This document shows, one piece after another, positions 17,895 through 25,456 of a stretch of 64,000 bases of DNA. A program made the position numbers and the translations under genes. Under the pieces are notes generated by a model. It did no database searches, was not told the DNA's origin, and saw only the letters and a list, made by a program, of their open reading frames with translations. Position 1 is the first letter of the stretch. Each line of letters begins with the position of its first letter. Source of the DNA: an uncultured Lentisphaeria bacterium (GTDB lineage Bacteria > Verrucomicrobiota > Lentisphaeria > Oligosphaerales > Oligosphaeraceae). The stretch lies in NCBI GenBank assembly GCA_934661755.1, contig CAKUJM010000004.1, positions 1 through 64,000 of the forward strand. The letters run 5' to 3'.

Positions 17895-17983
17895 CCCTGA
17901 ATCCGTGAAGTCGAGCCCCTGGATGGCGTGAAGTTGGCTCTTTTTTGCGCCATGGTTTCGCCATTTCCCGTGCCCTGCCTCAT

Positions 17984-17993
17984 CCCCCCCCCC
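17984..17993. repeat. Run of 10 C between the Asp23 gene and the sigma-54 activator
   Basis: An uninterrupted (C)10 in a C-rich stretch, about 60 bp upstream of the promoter of the activator gene. Together with (G)11 at 11404 it is one of two long homopolymers in the window, both intergenic. Confidence 0.85.
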
Positions 17994-18022
17994 ACCTGCA
18001 CCCGCCTCATCCCGCCGCAAAT

Positions 18023-18051
18023 TTTAACGTCACGGGAAACGGTTATATTAT
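18023..18051 (+). promoter_or_regulatory. Promoter for the sigma-54 activator, implying a leaderless mRNA
   Basis: The box TTATATTAT ends at 18051, with TTTAAC 17 bp upstream of the TATTAT reading as a weak -35. Transcription would begin near 18056-18058, and the ATG of the activator is at 18057. The mRNA would therefore have essentially no leader. A start site further downstream would damage the GAF domain, so this is the best reading. Confidence 0.5.
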
Positions 18052-18056
18052 GCGGC

Positions 18057-19580
18057 ATGTCGTCAACAACCGCAGCATATCAAATCCAGGTGATCCAGGA
18101 GATCAGCTCGGCGATCATCCATGGGCATGACGTCGAATCCCTGCTGGACAGGGTTCTGGACATCATTGACCGGAAGATGGGGATGCTTCGCGGGACCTTT
18201 GCGCTGCTCTATGGCGACACGCTGCATATTGCGGCGTCGCGCGGGCTGGATGACGCCGAGAAGCAGCTTGGGCACTACAAATTGGGCGAGGGCATCACCG
18301 GACAGGTGGGAAAAAGCGGCAGGAGCCAGATCGTGCCGGACCTGCGCAACGACCCGCGTTTTCTGAACCGCACCGGCGCCCGGCATTATGACCGGCAGGT
18401 CGCCTTCATCTGCGTGCCGCTGCTGCATCTTGAAAAGGTGGTCGGGACGCTTTCGATCGACCGTCCGGTGACTGCCGACACCGATTTGGACGCGGATGCG
18501 GCATTCCTGGAGATCATCGCCAACATCACCGGCGACGCCGCGGCATCATATATCGAGTTGCATGAAGAGCGGGAGGCGCTGCTGGCGGAGAACCGCAAAT
18601 TGCGCAGGATGCTGGACAGCAATCCCGGCGAGCTCATCGGCAATTGCCGGGAGATGCAGCAGGTCTATGCCCAGATCCACCAGGTCGCGCCTTCGGACGC
18701 CACGGTATTGATCCGCGGCGCCAGCGGCACCGGCAAGGAGATGATCGCCCGCGCCATCGTCTCGCTTTCGCCCCGCAAGGACAAGCCGTTTGTCGCGCTC
18801 AATTGCGCGGCGTTGCCGGAGTCGCTCATCGAGAGCGAGCTGTTCGGCCATGAGAAGGGCGCCTTCACCGGCGCGGTGAGCCGCCGCATCGGCTGGGCGG
18901 AAAGCGCCGAGGGCGGGACGCTTTTCCTGGACGAGATCGGCGACCTCACCCTCCAGACCCAGGTCAAGCTGCTGCGTTTCATCCAGGAGCGGACCTTTTC
19001 GCGGGTCGGCGGAACCGAGGAGCTGCACGCCAACGTGCGGTTCCTGGCCGCCACCAGCCGCAACCTGGAGGAACTCATGGAGAAAAAGCTCTTCCGCGAG
19101 GACCTCTATTATCGCCTGAACATCTTCCCGATCAACATGCCGCCGCTGGCGCGGCGCAAAAGCGACATCATCCTGCTGGCGGAGCATTTCATCGACAAGC
19201 TGAATGCCAAGTACAACAAGAATATCGAGCGGATTTCCTCCGGTGCGATCAATTTGCTGATGAGCTACCACTGGCCGGGAAATGTGCGCGAACTGGAGAA
19301 CTGCATGGAGCGCGCGGTGCTTACCGCCAGCGACAACTGCATCCATTGCCACAACCTCCCGCCGTCGTTGCAGTCCATCAGCAGCGCGCCGCCGGTTTCG
19401 AATGCCGGCACCGCCGCCTCCGGCGTCCCGCTGTCGGTGCTGCTGGAAAACTATGAGCGCGATGTGCTTACCGACGCCATCAAGCAGAGCAACGGCAATC
19501 TCTCGGCCGCCGGCCGTTCGCTGGGGCTCTCGCCGCGGATGATGAACTACCGCATGAACCGCCTGGGGATAAGCCGCTAG
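18057..19580 (+). CDS. Sigma-54-dependent activator, GAF-AAA+-Fis (NifA-like)
   Basis: 507 aa. N-terminal GAF sensor domain (about 10-165), central AAA+ domain (about 185-420) with Walker A GASGTGKE, the sigma-54 contact loop GAFTGA at residues 268-273, Walker B GGTLFLDEIGD and the arginine finger region REDLYYRLN. The C-terminal Fis-type helix-turn-helix spans about 470-507 (LSAAGRSLGLSPRMMNYRM). The layout is that of NifA, but there is no nitrogenase gene or obvious -24/-12 promoter nearby, so the regulon is unknown. The next gene is convergent, so this is a single-gene unit. Likely activated by a small molecule or redox signal bound by the GAF domain. Confidence 0.92.
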   Translation: MSSTTAAYQIQVIQEISSAIIHGHDVESLLDRVLDIIDRKMGMLRGTFALLYGDTLHIAASRGLDDAEKQLGHYKLGEGITGQVGKSGRSQIVPDLRNDPRFLNRTGARHYDRQVAFICVPLLHLEKVVGTLSIDRPVTADTDLDADAAFLEIIANITGDAAASYIELHEEREALLAENRKLRRMLDSNPGELIGNCREMQQVYAQIHQVAPSDATVLIRGASGTGKEMIARAIVSLSPRKDKPFVALNCAALPESLIESELFGHEKGAFTGAVSRRIGWAESAEGGTLFLDEIGDLTLQTQVKLLRFIQERTFSRVGGTEELHANVRFLAATSRNLEELMEKKLFREDLYYRLNIFPINMPPLARRKSDIILLAEHFIDKLNAKYNKNIERISSGAINLLMSYHWPGNVRELENCMERAVLTASDNCIHCHNLPPSLQSISSAPPVSNAGTAASGVPLSVLLENYERDVLTDAIKQSNGNLSAAGRSLGLSPRMMNYRMNRLGISR

Positions 19581-19625
19581 CGGCGCCAGCGGCGGCGCCG
19601 GACACCGCCAGCGGCGGCGGCGGCA

Positions 19626-21404
19626 TTATTTTTCACCGCTCAGCTTGGTGAATTTGCGGTGCATTTCCGCATAGCGGCCGTTGCGCGCCAGCAGCTCGTC
19701 GTGAGTGCCGATCTCCAGGATCCGCCCGTCGCCCATCACCACAATGCGGTCGGCATTCTGGATGGTCGAGAGGCGGTGGGCGATCACAAAGGAGGTACGC
19801 CCCTTCATGAGCTGGTCAAGGGCTTCCTTGATTTCGGACTCGGAGTCGACATCCAATGCGCTGGTGGCCTCGTCCAATATCAGCACCCGCGGGTTGCGCA
19901 GCAGCGCCCGCGCGATGGCAATGCGCTGGCGCTGTCCGCCGGAAAGGCGCGCGCCGTTTTCGCGAATCGGGGTGTTGATCCCATCCGGAAGGCTGTTGAC
20001 CAGCTCCTCGAGGTTGGCGAATTTTATGGCGCGGAAGATGTCGTCGCTGGAGGCATTGGGGACGCCGTAGGCGATATTGTCGCGGATGGTGCCGTCGAAC
20101 AGGATCGTCTCCTGGTTGACCACCGAGATGAAGCGCCGGTAGGTACGCAGATCCAATTGGCTCATGTCGCGCCCGTCCAGCAGGATCCGCCCGCTGGACG
20201 GCCGGATGAAGCCGATGACCAGCTGGGCGACCGTCGACTTTCCGGCGCCGGAGGATCCGACCAGCGCGATGGTCTCTCCGGGATGCACCTGCAAGGTGAA
20301 GTCCCGCAGCGCCGGCGCCGCGCCCGGCTCGTAGCTGAAGGTGACATCCTGGAAATCGAAGCCGCCCTTGACCTCCTCGACGACCTCCTTGCCCTCGTTT
20401 TGCTCGACATCCGGGCATTCCAGCACTTCGCCTATCGACTTGACGGACTCCAGTCCCTTGGTCATTGCCGGCATGAAGTTGAGCAGCTGCATCACCGACC
20501 CGGAGATCACCGAGAAGTACCCGGCCAGCAGCGTCACGTCACCCAGTCCGATGTCCAGATAGCCCTTGAGATAGAGGATGGCGGCCAGCGCCAGCGTGAT
20601 CAGGTTGAAGACATTGATCAGCGACCAGTTTACGGAATTGAAGACCGCGTTCAGGCTGTCGAGCTTGAATCCGGTGACCCGGATCCGGTCGAGCCGCTGT
20701 CCGACGCTGCTCAATTCCGTGTCCTCGAGGTGATGGGCGCGGGTCACCGGGATCAGCCGGAGCATTTCGTTGACCCGTCCGGACATCTCCTCCATGCTGA
20801 CCCGGAAGTCGCGGTTGCGCTGGGCCATCCGGCTTCGCACCAGTCGGTAGAGAATCACCGCCACTGGCACCAGCACCAGGTAGAACATGATGAACAGCGG
20901 CGCGCGGATGGCGGTCACCGTGACCGCCACCGCCATGGATGCGATGATGCCGGGGAGGCTGTCGACCAGCATCCGGGTCAGCATTTCGACGTTTTCGACA
21001 TCGCGCAGCACCTTGGTCTGCAGCACGCCCATCTTGTTCGAGGTATGGAAGTGCATGGAGAGATGCTGCAGCCGCGTGCACAGCGCCGCCCGCAGGTTGC
21101 ACTCCACCTGCCGGCTCACGCTGCTGAACACCCGTGCATAGATGATATGGGTCGGGATATTCTGCACGATGACGCAGGTGCCGACGATCAGCAGCCGCAG
21201 GATCTGCCCGACATCTCCGGGAGGATCGCTGGACAGCAGATTGATGAAATCCGCAGTGATGATCGGCAGAATGTATATCGGGCTGGACTTGATCAGGAAC
21301 ATGAAGACCACGAACGCCAGCCGCCATTTGTATGCGGCATAAAAGCCGCAATAGGTGGAGAGCGCCTTCTGGTCACGGTATTTGCCCCAGAGTAGTTTGT
21401 ACAT
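19626..21404 (-). CDS. MsbA-like ABC exporter, full-length half-transporter
   Basis: 592 aa. Membrane domain of about six helices (residues 1-310) and a nucleotide-binding domain with Walker A GSSGAGKST, signature LSGGQRQRIAIARALL, Walker B VLILDEATSALD and the H-loop in FVIAHRLSTI. The motifs are complete. The closest functional type is a lipid, polysaccharide or multidrug exporter acting as a homodimer in the inner membrane. The start at 21404 (MYKLLWGKY) is preceded by AGGAC; an earlier frame adds a non-homologous 38 residues. It is a single-gene unit convergent with the sigma-54 activator. Confidence 0.92.
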   Translation of the reverse strand: MYKLLWGKYRDQKALSTYCGFYAAYKWRLAFVVFMFLIKSSPIYILPIITADFINLLSSDPPGDVGQILRLLIVGTCVIVQNIPTHIIYARVFSSVSRQVECNLRAALCTRLQHLSMHFHTSNKMGVLQTKVLRDVENVEMLTRMLVDSLPGIIASMAVAVTVTAIRAPLFIMFYLVLVPVAVILYRLVRSRMAQRNRDFRVSMEEMSGRVNEMLRLIPVTRAHHLEDTELSSVGQRLDRIRVTGFKLDSLNAVFNSVNWSLINVFNLITLALAAILYLKGYLDIGLGDVTLLAGYFSVISGSVMQLLNFMPAMTKGLESVKSIGEVLECPDVEQNEGKEVVEEVKGGFDFQDVTFSYEPGAAPALRDFTLQVHPGETIALVGSSGAGKSTVAQLVIGFIRPSSGRILLDGRDMSQLDLRTYRRFISVVNQETILFDGTIRDNIAYGVPNASSDDIFRAIKFANLEELVNSLPDGINTPIRENGARLSGGQRQRIAIARALLRNPRVLILDEATSALDVDSESEIKEALDQLMKGRTSFVIAHRLSTIQNADRIVVMGDGRILEIGTHDELLARNGRYAEMHRKFTKLSGEK

Positions 21405-21567
21405 GGCAAGTCCTGTTTTTTGGGATGGAGTGGAGTTCGGTGGATTGAAAAACCGTACTGCTTCCGTCAAACGGCGGAAAATATCATGCCTTTGGCAAAT
21501 TGCAATCCGCGATTGCAAAAGTGTGGCTGGATAGTTTTCCTTGCTGCCGGCTGGGGAAGTTCGGCTC

Positions 21568-23724
21568 TCACTGGCCGGTCACCGCAAGGTCCACGATGCT
21601 GGATGAATAGCCCTCGCCGCCCCAGAAGAGCAGCTGATGCCGTCCGGTGGCCAGTTCGATCATGCGTCCCCCGGGCAGATGCCCGGCATATTGTCCATCG
21701 ACGTAGAGATGGCATGGCGACGGCGAGGTCTTGACCACGCACCTCGCCTTGCCGCCTCTGGTTGCGCAATAGCTGCCGGAAGCGGGCGAATACACCAGCG
21801 TCGCCTGCAGCCGGGTCGCGCCGATGCGTTCATCGCCGCATCGGCGGCATTGCGCCAGCGGGATTGCCGCCACCGCCATTCCGGGGATGGACTTCTCGCA
21901 GAAAAGCGACGCCGCCAGGCCGCTGCGCGGGCAAAGCGCCACCTGCTTCAGTCTTCCGGTGTCCTGCGGCCATTGCGGCAGTGCGCCCTGATGCAAATAG
22001 CGCTGGATGGCGCCGGCCACCGGCGCGGCCGCGCTGCCGCCGACCAGCGCGGGGGCCGGGGCGCCGGACTTGTTGCCATACCATACGGCCACCGTCCACT
22101 TCGGGGTCACGCTGAAGCACCATGCGTCGCGGTTGCCATTGGAGGTGCCGGTTTTCCACGCCACCTTCATCCCCTCGGCGCCGGGCAGCGGCCGGCTGCA
22201 GAGCATCTCCAGCAGCAGTTCGACGGTGCCTGGCAGCCAGTATCGCGCCGGCTCGCCGGCGCCGGATGGCCAGTCCTCCAGCAATTGCGGATGCCGGATC
22301 GTCCCCAATGACGAATATGCGGACGCCAACGCCAACAGCTGCGACTCGATTCCGCCCAGCGCCAGGGTGAGGCCGATCTGCTCCGCCGTGGCCTTCGCAT
22401 CCGGCGCAAAGATCCCCATTGGCTGCAGCAGACGGATCATGCGCTTCACTCCGAGTCGCCGGAGCAGCCGGATGGCGGGGATGTTCAGCGAGTCGGCCAG
22501 CGCATCCCGGGCGGCCACATCGCCCCGGAACTGCCCGTCGTAATTCACCGGATGATAGTCGCCGAATGCCATCGGCGTATCCTCCAGGATGGTCGCGGCG
22601 GTGATCAGCCCGCCGTTGATGGCCTCGCCATAGATGAACGGCTTGAGCGCGGAGCCCGGAGAGCGCCACGACAGCGCGGCGTTGATGGCCTGGCTGCGCT
22701 GGTCGCCGCCGGGCAAAGTCCCCACCAGCGCCCTGACCTTTCCGCTGGCGTTCTCGATGACCACCCCGGCGCCGTCATTGACTCCCGGAAGGGCGTCGCG
22801 CCCGGCCGCCAGATGCGCCCGGAGGAGGTTCTGCAATGCCGGATCCAGAGTAGTGCGGTAGCTTTGGCGCAATGGCGACCGGGACAATACCATCCCGGTG
22901 AACTCGTTTTCCACCTGGCTTGGCCAGGCGGGAAGGGTGAAATCGCGGAAGCGCAGCGGCATTGCCCGGATTTGCGCCGCCTCGTCGGCGGTCACATGCC
23001 CGGCGCGCTGGAGGATGACCAGCACCACATCCCGGCGCCATATCGCCCGGCGGACAAAACGGTCGGGGCGGAAGCGGTTCGGGCTTTGCGGCAGCCCGGT
23101 GAGCAGCAGTTGCTCGGAGCGGTTCAAGTCCCGCGCGCTGCGCCCGTAGTAATAGCGCGCGGCGGCCTCAATCCCGCAGAGCTTGCCGCCGTACGGCAGC
23201 ATGTTGAAGTAGTCGCCGAGGATATCCGCCTTGCTGTGGGTTCGCTCCCAGTTCAGCGCCATGCCCATCTGCCGCAGCTTGTAGATGATGCCGCGGCCGC
23301 GGCCGCAATACTGGTTCACCACCTGCATGGTGATCGTCGAGCCGCCGGAGACGATGCGGCCGGTGGAGACGAATTGCCAGAAGGCCCGCGCCATCGCCCG
23401 GTAGTCAACCCCGTGATGACGGTAGAAATTACGGTCCTCCACCGCAATGACATCGCGCTGCATCTGCTCCGGGACCTCCGTAAGCGCCACCGGAAAGATC
23501 CACCGGTAGTCGCTGCCGCGCCGGATCGACAGCTCCCGGCCATGGCAGTCAAGGAACACCACGCTCCCGCAAAAGGCGTCGATCGCCTCCTGCGGGACCA
23601 CCTGCGCATTCATCCACCACCACACCAGGCAAAACGACAGCAGGGGCACGCCGGAGGCGGCCACCGCGACAATGGCAATGGCGCGCCGATGGCGCAATAT
23701 GATGCCGGTCAGCCGTTTTTTCAT
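21568..23724 (-). CDS. pbpC: Penicillin-binding protein 1C (GT51 transglycosylase and transpeptidase)
   Basis: 718 aa from MKKRLTGII; a longer frame to 23826 adds a proline-rich 34 residues with no ribosome site. Short N-terminal cytoplasmic part, one transmembrane anchor (about 15-37), GT51 domain with EDRNFYRHHGVDY and RIVSGGSTITMQV, then the transpeptidase domain with SALK (active Ser), DSLN as the SxN motif and KTGTSNGNRDAW. The C-terminal 90 residues match the extra domain found in PbpC. It polymerises and cross-links peptidoglycan in the periplasm; PbpC enzymes are usually secondary synthases. The divergent MFS gene begins close upstream. Confidence 0.92.
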   Translation of the reverse strand: MKKRLTGIILRHRRAIAIVAVAASGVPLLSFCLVWWWMNAQVVPQEAIDAFCGSVVFLDCHGRELSIRRGSDYRWIFPVALTEVPEQMQRDVIAVEDRNFYRHHGVDYRAMARAFWQFVSTGRIVSGGSTITMQVVNQYCGRGRGIIYKLRQMGMALNWERTHSKADILGDYFNMLPYGGKLCGIEAAARYYYGRSARDLNRSEQLLLTGLPQSPNRFRPDRFVRRAIWRRDVVLVILQRAGHVTADEAAQIRAMPLRFRDFTLPAWPSQVENEFTGMVLSRSPLRQSYRTTLDPALQNLLRAHLAAGRDALPGVNDGAGVVIENASGKVRALVGTLPGGDQRSQAINAALSWRSPGSALKPFIYGEAINGGLITAATILEDTPMAFGDYHPVNYDGQFRGDVAARDALADSLNIPAIRLLRRLGVKRMIRLLQPMGIFAPDAKATAEQIGLTLALGGIESQLLALASAYSSLGTIRHPQLLEDWPSGAGEPARYWLPGTVELLLEMLCSRPLPGAEGMKVAWKTGTSNGNRDAWCFSVTPKWTVAVWYGNKSGAPAPALVGGSAAAPVAGAIQRYLHQGALPQWPQDTGRLKQVALCPRSGLAASLFCEKSIPGMAVAAIPLAQCRRCGDERIGATRLQATLVYSPASGSYCATRGGKARCVVKTSPSPCHLYVDGQYAGHLPGGRMIELATGRHQLLFWGGEGYSSSIVDLAVTGQ

Positions 23725-23910
23725 TTTCTTGCGGGGCGGGACGGGTGGCGGGGGAAGGCGGGGCGGGCGACCGTGAGAATTTAGCATGGATGGCGGATGC
23801 TGCTGAAGTCTTCCATCGAATGCCATCCGTCAATGGAGTGCTAAAGTATGGCTCCGCCCGGGAAAACCGGGATTTTCAATTTCACCACCCCTACCTTCCG
23901 CCTCCCTCCG

Positions 23911-25155
23911 ATGTCAAGGAATCTTAATCTGGGCAGATACGACTTTGCGTCATACGCCTGCTTCACTGCATACGCCACCTGCTCGCTGGCCATCCCGCTG
24001 TCGGTGGTGGCGATGGGCAAGTCGCTGGCCTTCCCGCTGGATGCCGGCGGAATGGGCGCGGCCGGCTTCCTGCACATGCTCCGCAGCGTCGCCATGCTGA
24101 TCATGCTGACCATATGCGGATGGATCGCCGGGAAATGGGGCAAACGCCTCACCCTGGGATACGGGGTGCTGGGCATGGGGATGGGCATTTTGTGCTGCGC
24201 CTTTGCCCAGCAATACTGGATGCTGATGCCATTTCTTTTCGCCACGGGAATCGGCGAGGGCTTCATCGAGGGCATAGCCTCGCCGTTCGTGCAGGATCTC
24301 CACCAGAAGGATGCCGACCGCTATATGCCGATTGCCCATTCATTCTGGTCGGTCGGCATTGCCGTCGCCGTGGTCCTGGTGGGCGGATTGCTGGCCATCA
24401 ATGTCAACTGGCGGATCATATTGGCCATCATCGGGGCGTTGAGCTGCCTTAGCGCCCTGGGATTCCTGTGGCGGGACAATCCCGCCAGGCCATATCCCGA
24501 GTCCGGGAAGCCGGTCGCCATCAAGGCCTTCGCCAGGGACAGCCTCAAGATCTTCCGGTCGCTGCGCTTCTGGGGATACTGCCTGGCAATGTTCGTCGGC
24601 GCCGGCGCGGAATTCGGACTCACCTTCTGGTCGGCGCCATATCTTGAGCTCAATTTCAACGCCGGACCATGGGTCGCCAGCCTGGGCACCGGCGCCATCG
24701 CCTTCGGGATGTTCATCGGCCGCGCGCTCACCGGATACTTTTCAACCCCGCGGCGAATTCCGTATTTCCTGATCGCCTTCTCGCTGGGAACCATCCCGAT
24801 CACCCTGGCGCTGGCCTGCCTGTCACCGGAGGTCATCCCCTGCCGATGGCTGCTGATCACCATAATCTTCGTCCTGCTCACCCTGGCCGGCGTCGGCGTT
24901 GCGCCATATTGGCCCAGCCTCCAGGTCCATGGCGTCAACAACCTGCGCAATCTGGACGCCACCCTTCTCTATATCTACTTCTCCGCCCTCGGCGTCCCCG
25001 GCTGCGGGCTGTTCACATGGCTGCTGGGATGGCTGGGGGACCGCTATGGCATGGGACGGGCATTCCTCGTCATCCCGGCGTCGCTGCTGGTGTATGCCAC
25101 GATCATCTTCCTGGAACACTGGGTCTTCCGCCCGAAAAGCGAAGAGCTGGAGTAG
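23911..25155 (+). CDS. MFS transporter, sugar/fucose-permease-like
   Basis: 414 aa with about twelve hydrophobic segments. The loop after TM2 (GWIAGKWGKRLTLGYG) is the degenerate MFS signature. The layout is close to the FucP/sugar:cation symporters or to putative sugar-efflux MFS proteins of Bacteroidota and PVC bacteria. The substrate is not defined. The start at 23911 is preferred over an in-frame ATG at 23848, because the extra 21 residues have no membrane character. It is divergent from pbpC and is followed by a strong hairpin at 25182. Confidence 0.8.
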   Translation: MSRNLNLGRYDFASYACFTAYATCSLAIPLSVVAMGKSLAFPLDAGGMGAAGFLHMLRSVAMLIMLTICGWIAGKWGKRLTLGYGVLGMGMGILCCAFAQQYWMLMPFLFATGIGEGFIEGIASPFVQDLHQKDADRYMPIAHSFWSVGIAVAVVLVGGLLAINVNWRIILAIIGALSCLSALGFLWRDNPARPYPESGKPVAIKAFARDSLKIFRSLRFWGYCLAMFVGAGAEFGLTFWSAPYLELNFNAGPWVASLGTGAIAFGMFIGRALTGYFSTPRRIPYFLIAFSLGTIPITLALACLSPEVIPCRWLLITIIFVLLTLAGVGVAPYWPSLQVHGVNNLRNLDATLLYIYFSALGVPGCGLFTWLLGWLGDRYGMGRAFLVIPASLLVYATIIFLEHWVFRPKSEELE

Positions 25156-25181
25156 GATGGGAATCCGTATCCCAGCCGTTC

Positions 25182-25213
25182 GCCTCTGTCCACAACCAAT
25201 TGTGGACGGAGGC
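25182..25213 (+). terminator. Strong hairpin after the MFS gene
   Basis: A 14-bp stem (25182-25195 with 25200-25213, one T-G wobble) closing a 4-nt loop CCAA. The nearest T run is 26 bp downstream (TTTTT before GCGCC), so this is a probable but non-canonical terminator. Confidence 0.55.
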
Positions 25214-25338
25214 CGGCCGTCACCCAATCCATTGTGCCTTTTTGCGCCATTTTCAAAAAAATTCCGCCTTCTTGAAAAATTGTTTATTCCCTTGAGGTGA
25301 GTGAATTGGGACTCAAAGCCGGCGATGCGGGGGCATTT

Positions 25339-25354
25339 CCACAATATTTTGTGA
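25339..25354 (+). promoter_or_regulatory. NrdR box 1 upstream of nrdD
   Basis: CCACAATATTTTGTGA matches 13 of 16 positions of the NrdR consensus, including the CACAA/TTGTG dyad. NrdR is the ATP/dATP-sensing repressor of ribonucleotide reductase genes. Its start lies 31 bp (three helical turns) before that of box 2, the spacing typical of NrdR pairs. Confidence 0.85.
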
Positions 25355-25369
25355 CTGGAAAATAAATTA

Positions 25370-25385
25370 TCACCATATATAGTGT
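25370..25385 (+). promoter_or_regulatory. NrdR box 2 upstream of nrdD, overlapping a -10-like box
   Basis: TCACCATATATAGTGT matches 14 of 16 positions of the NrdR consensus. It overlaps a TATAGT -10-like hexamer (25378-25383), so repressor binding would block RNA polymerase. The predicted leader is about 65 nt before the nrdD ATG at 25457. Confidence 0.85.
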
Positions 25386-25456
25386 ATCCGTTACGCAGAA
25401 TCGTCCGCCCAAAGATCCGAGCAACCCCCCAACACCCTGGAGTGCAATAGAGAAGC

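Larger units (their letters stand above)
25156..25456. other. Intergenic region: hairpin, repeat fragment and NrdR-controlled promoter
   Basis: A 301-bp gap. It holds a 14-bp hairpin at 25182-25213, a copy of the recurrent string TTTTGCGCCAT at 25240-25250, an A/T-rich stretch at about 25253-25290, and two NrdR boxes at 25339-25354 and 25370-25385 upstream of nrdD. I see no gene. Confidence 0.7.

Noticed and set aside
18057..19580. Call of NifA and a nitrogen-fixation regulon
   Set aside because: GAF-AAA-Fis is shared by many activators, and no nif gene is in the window.
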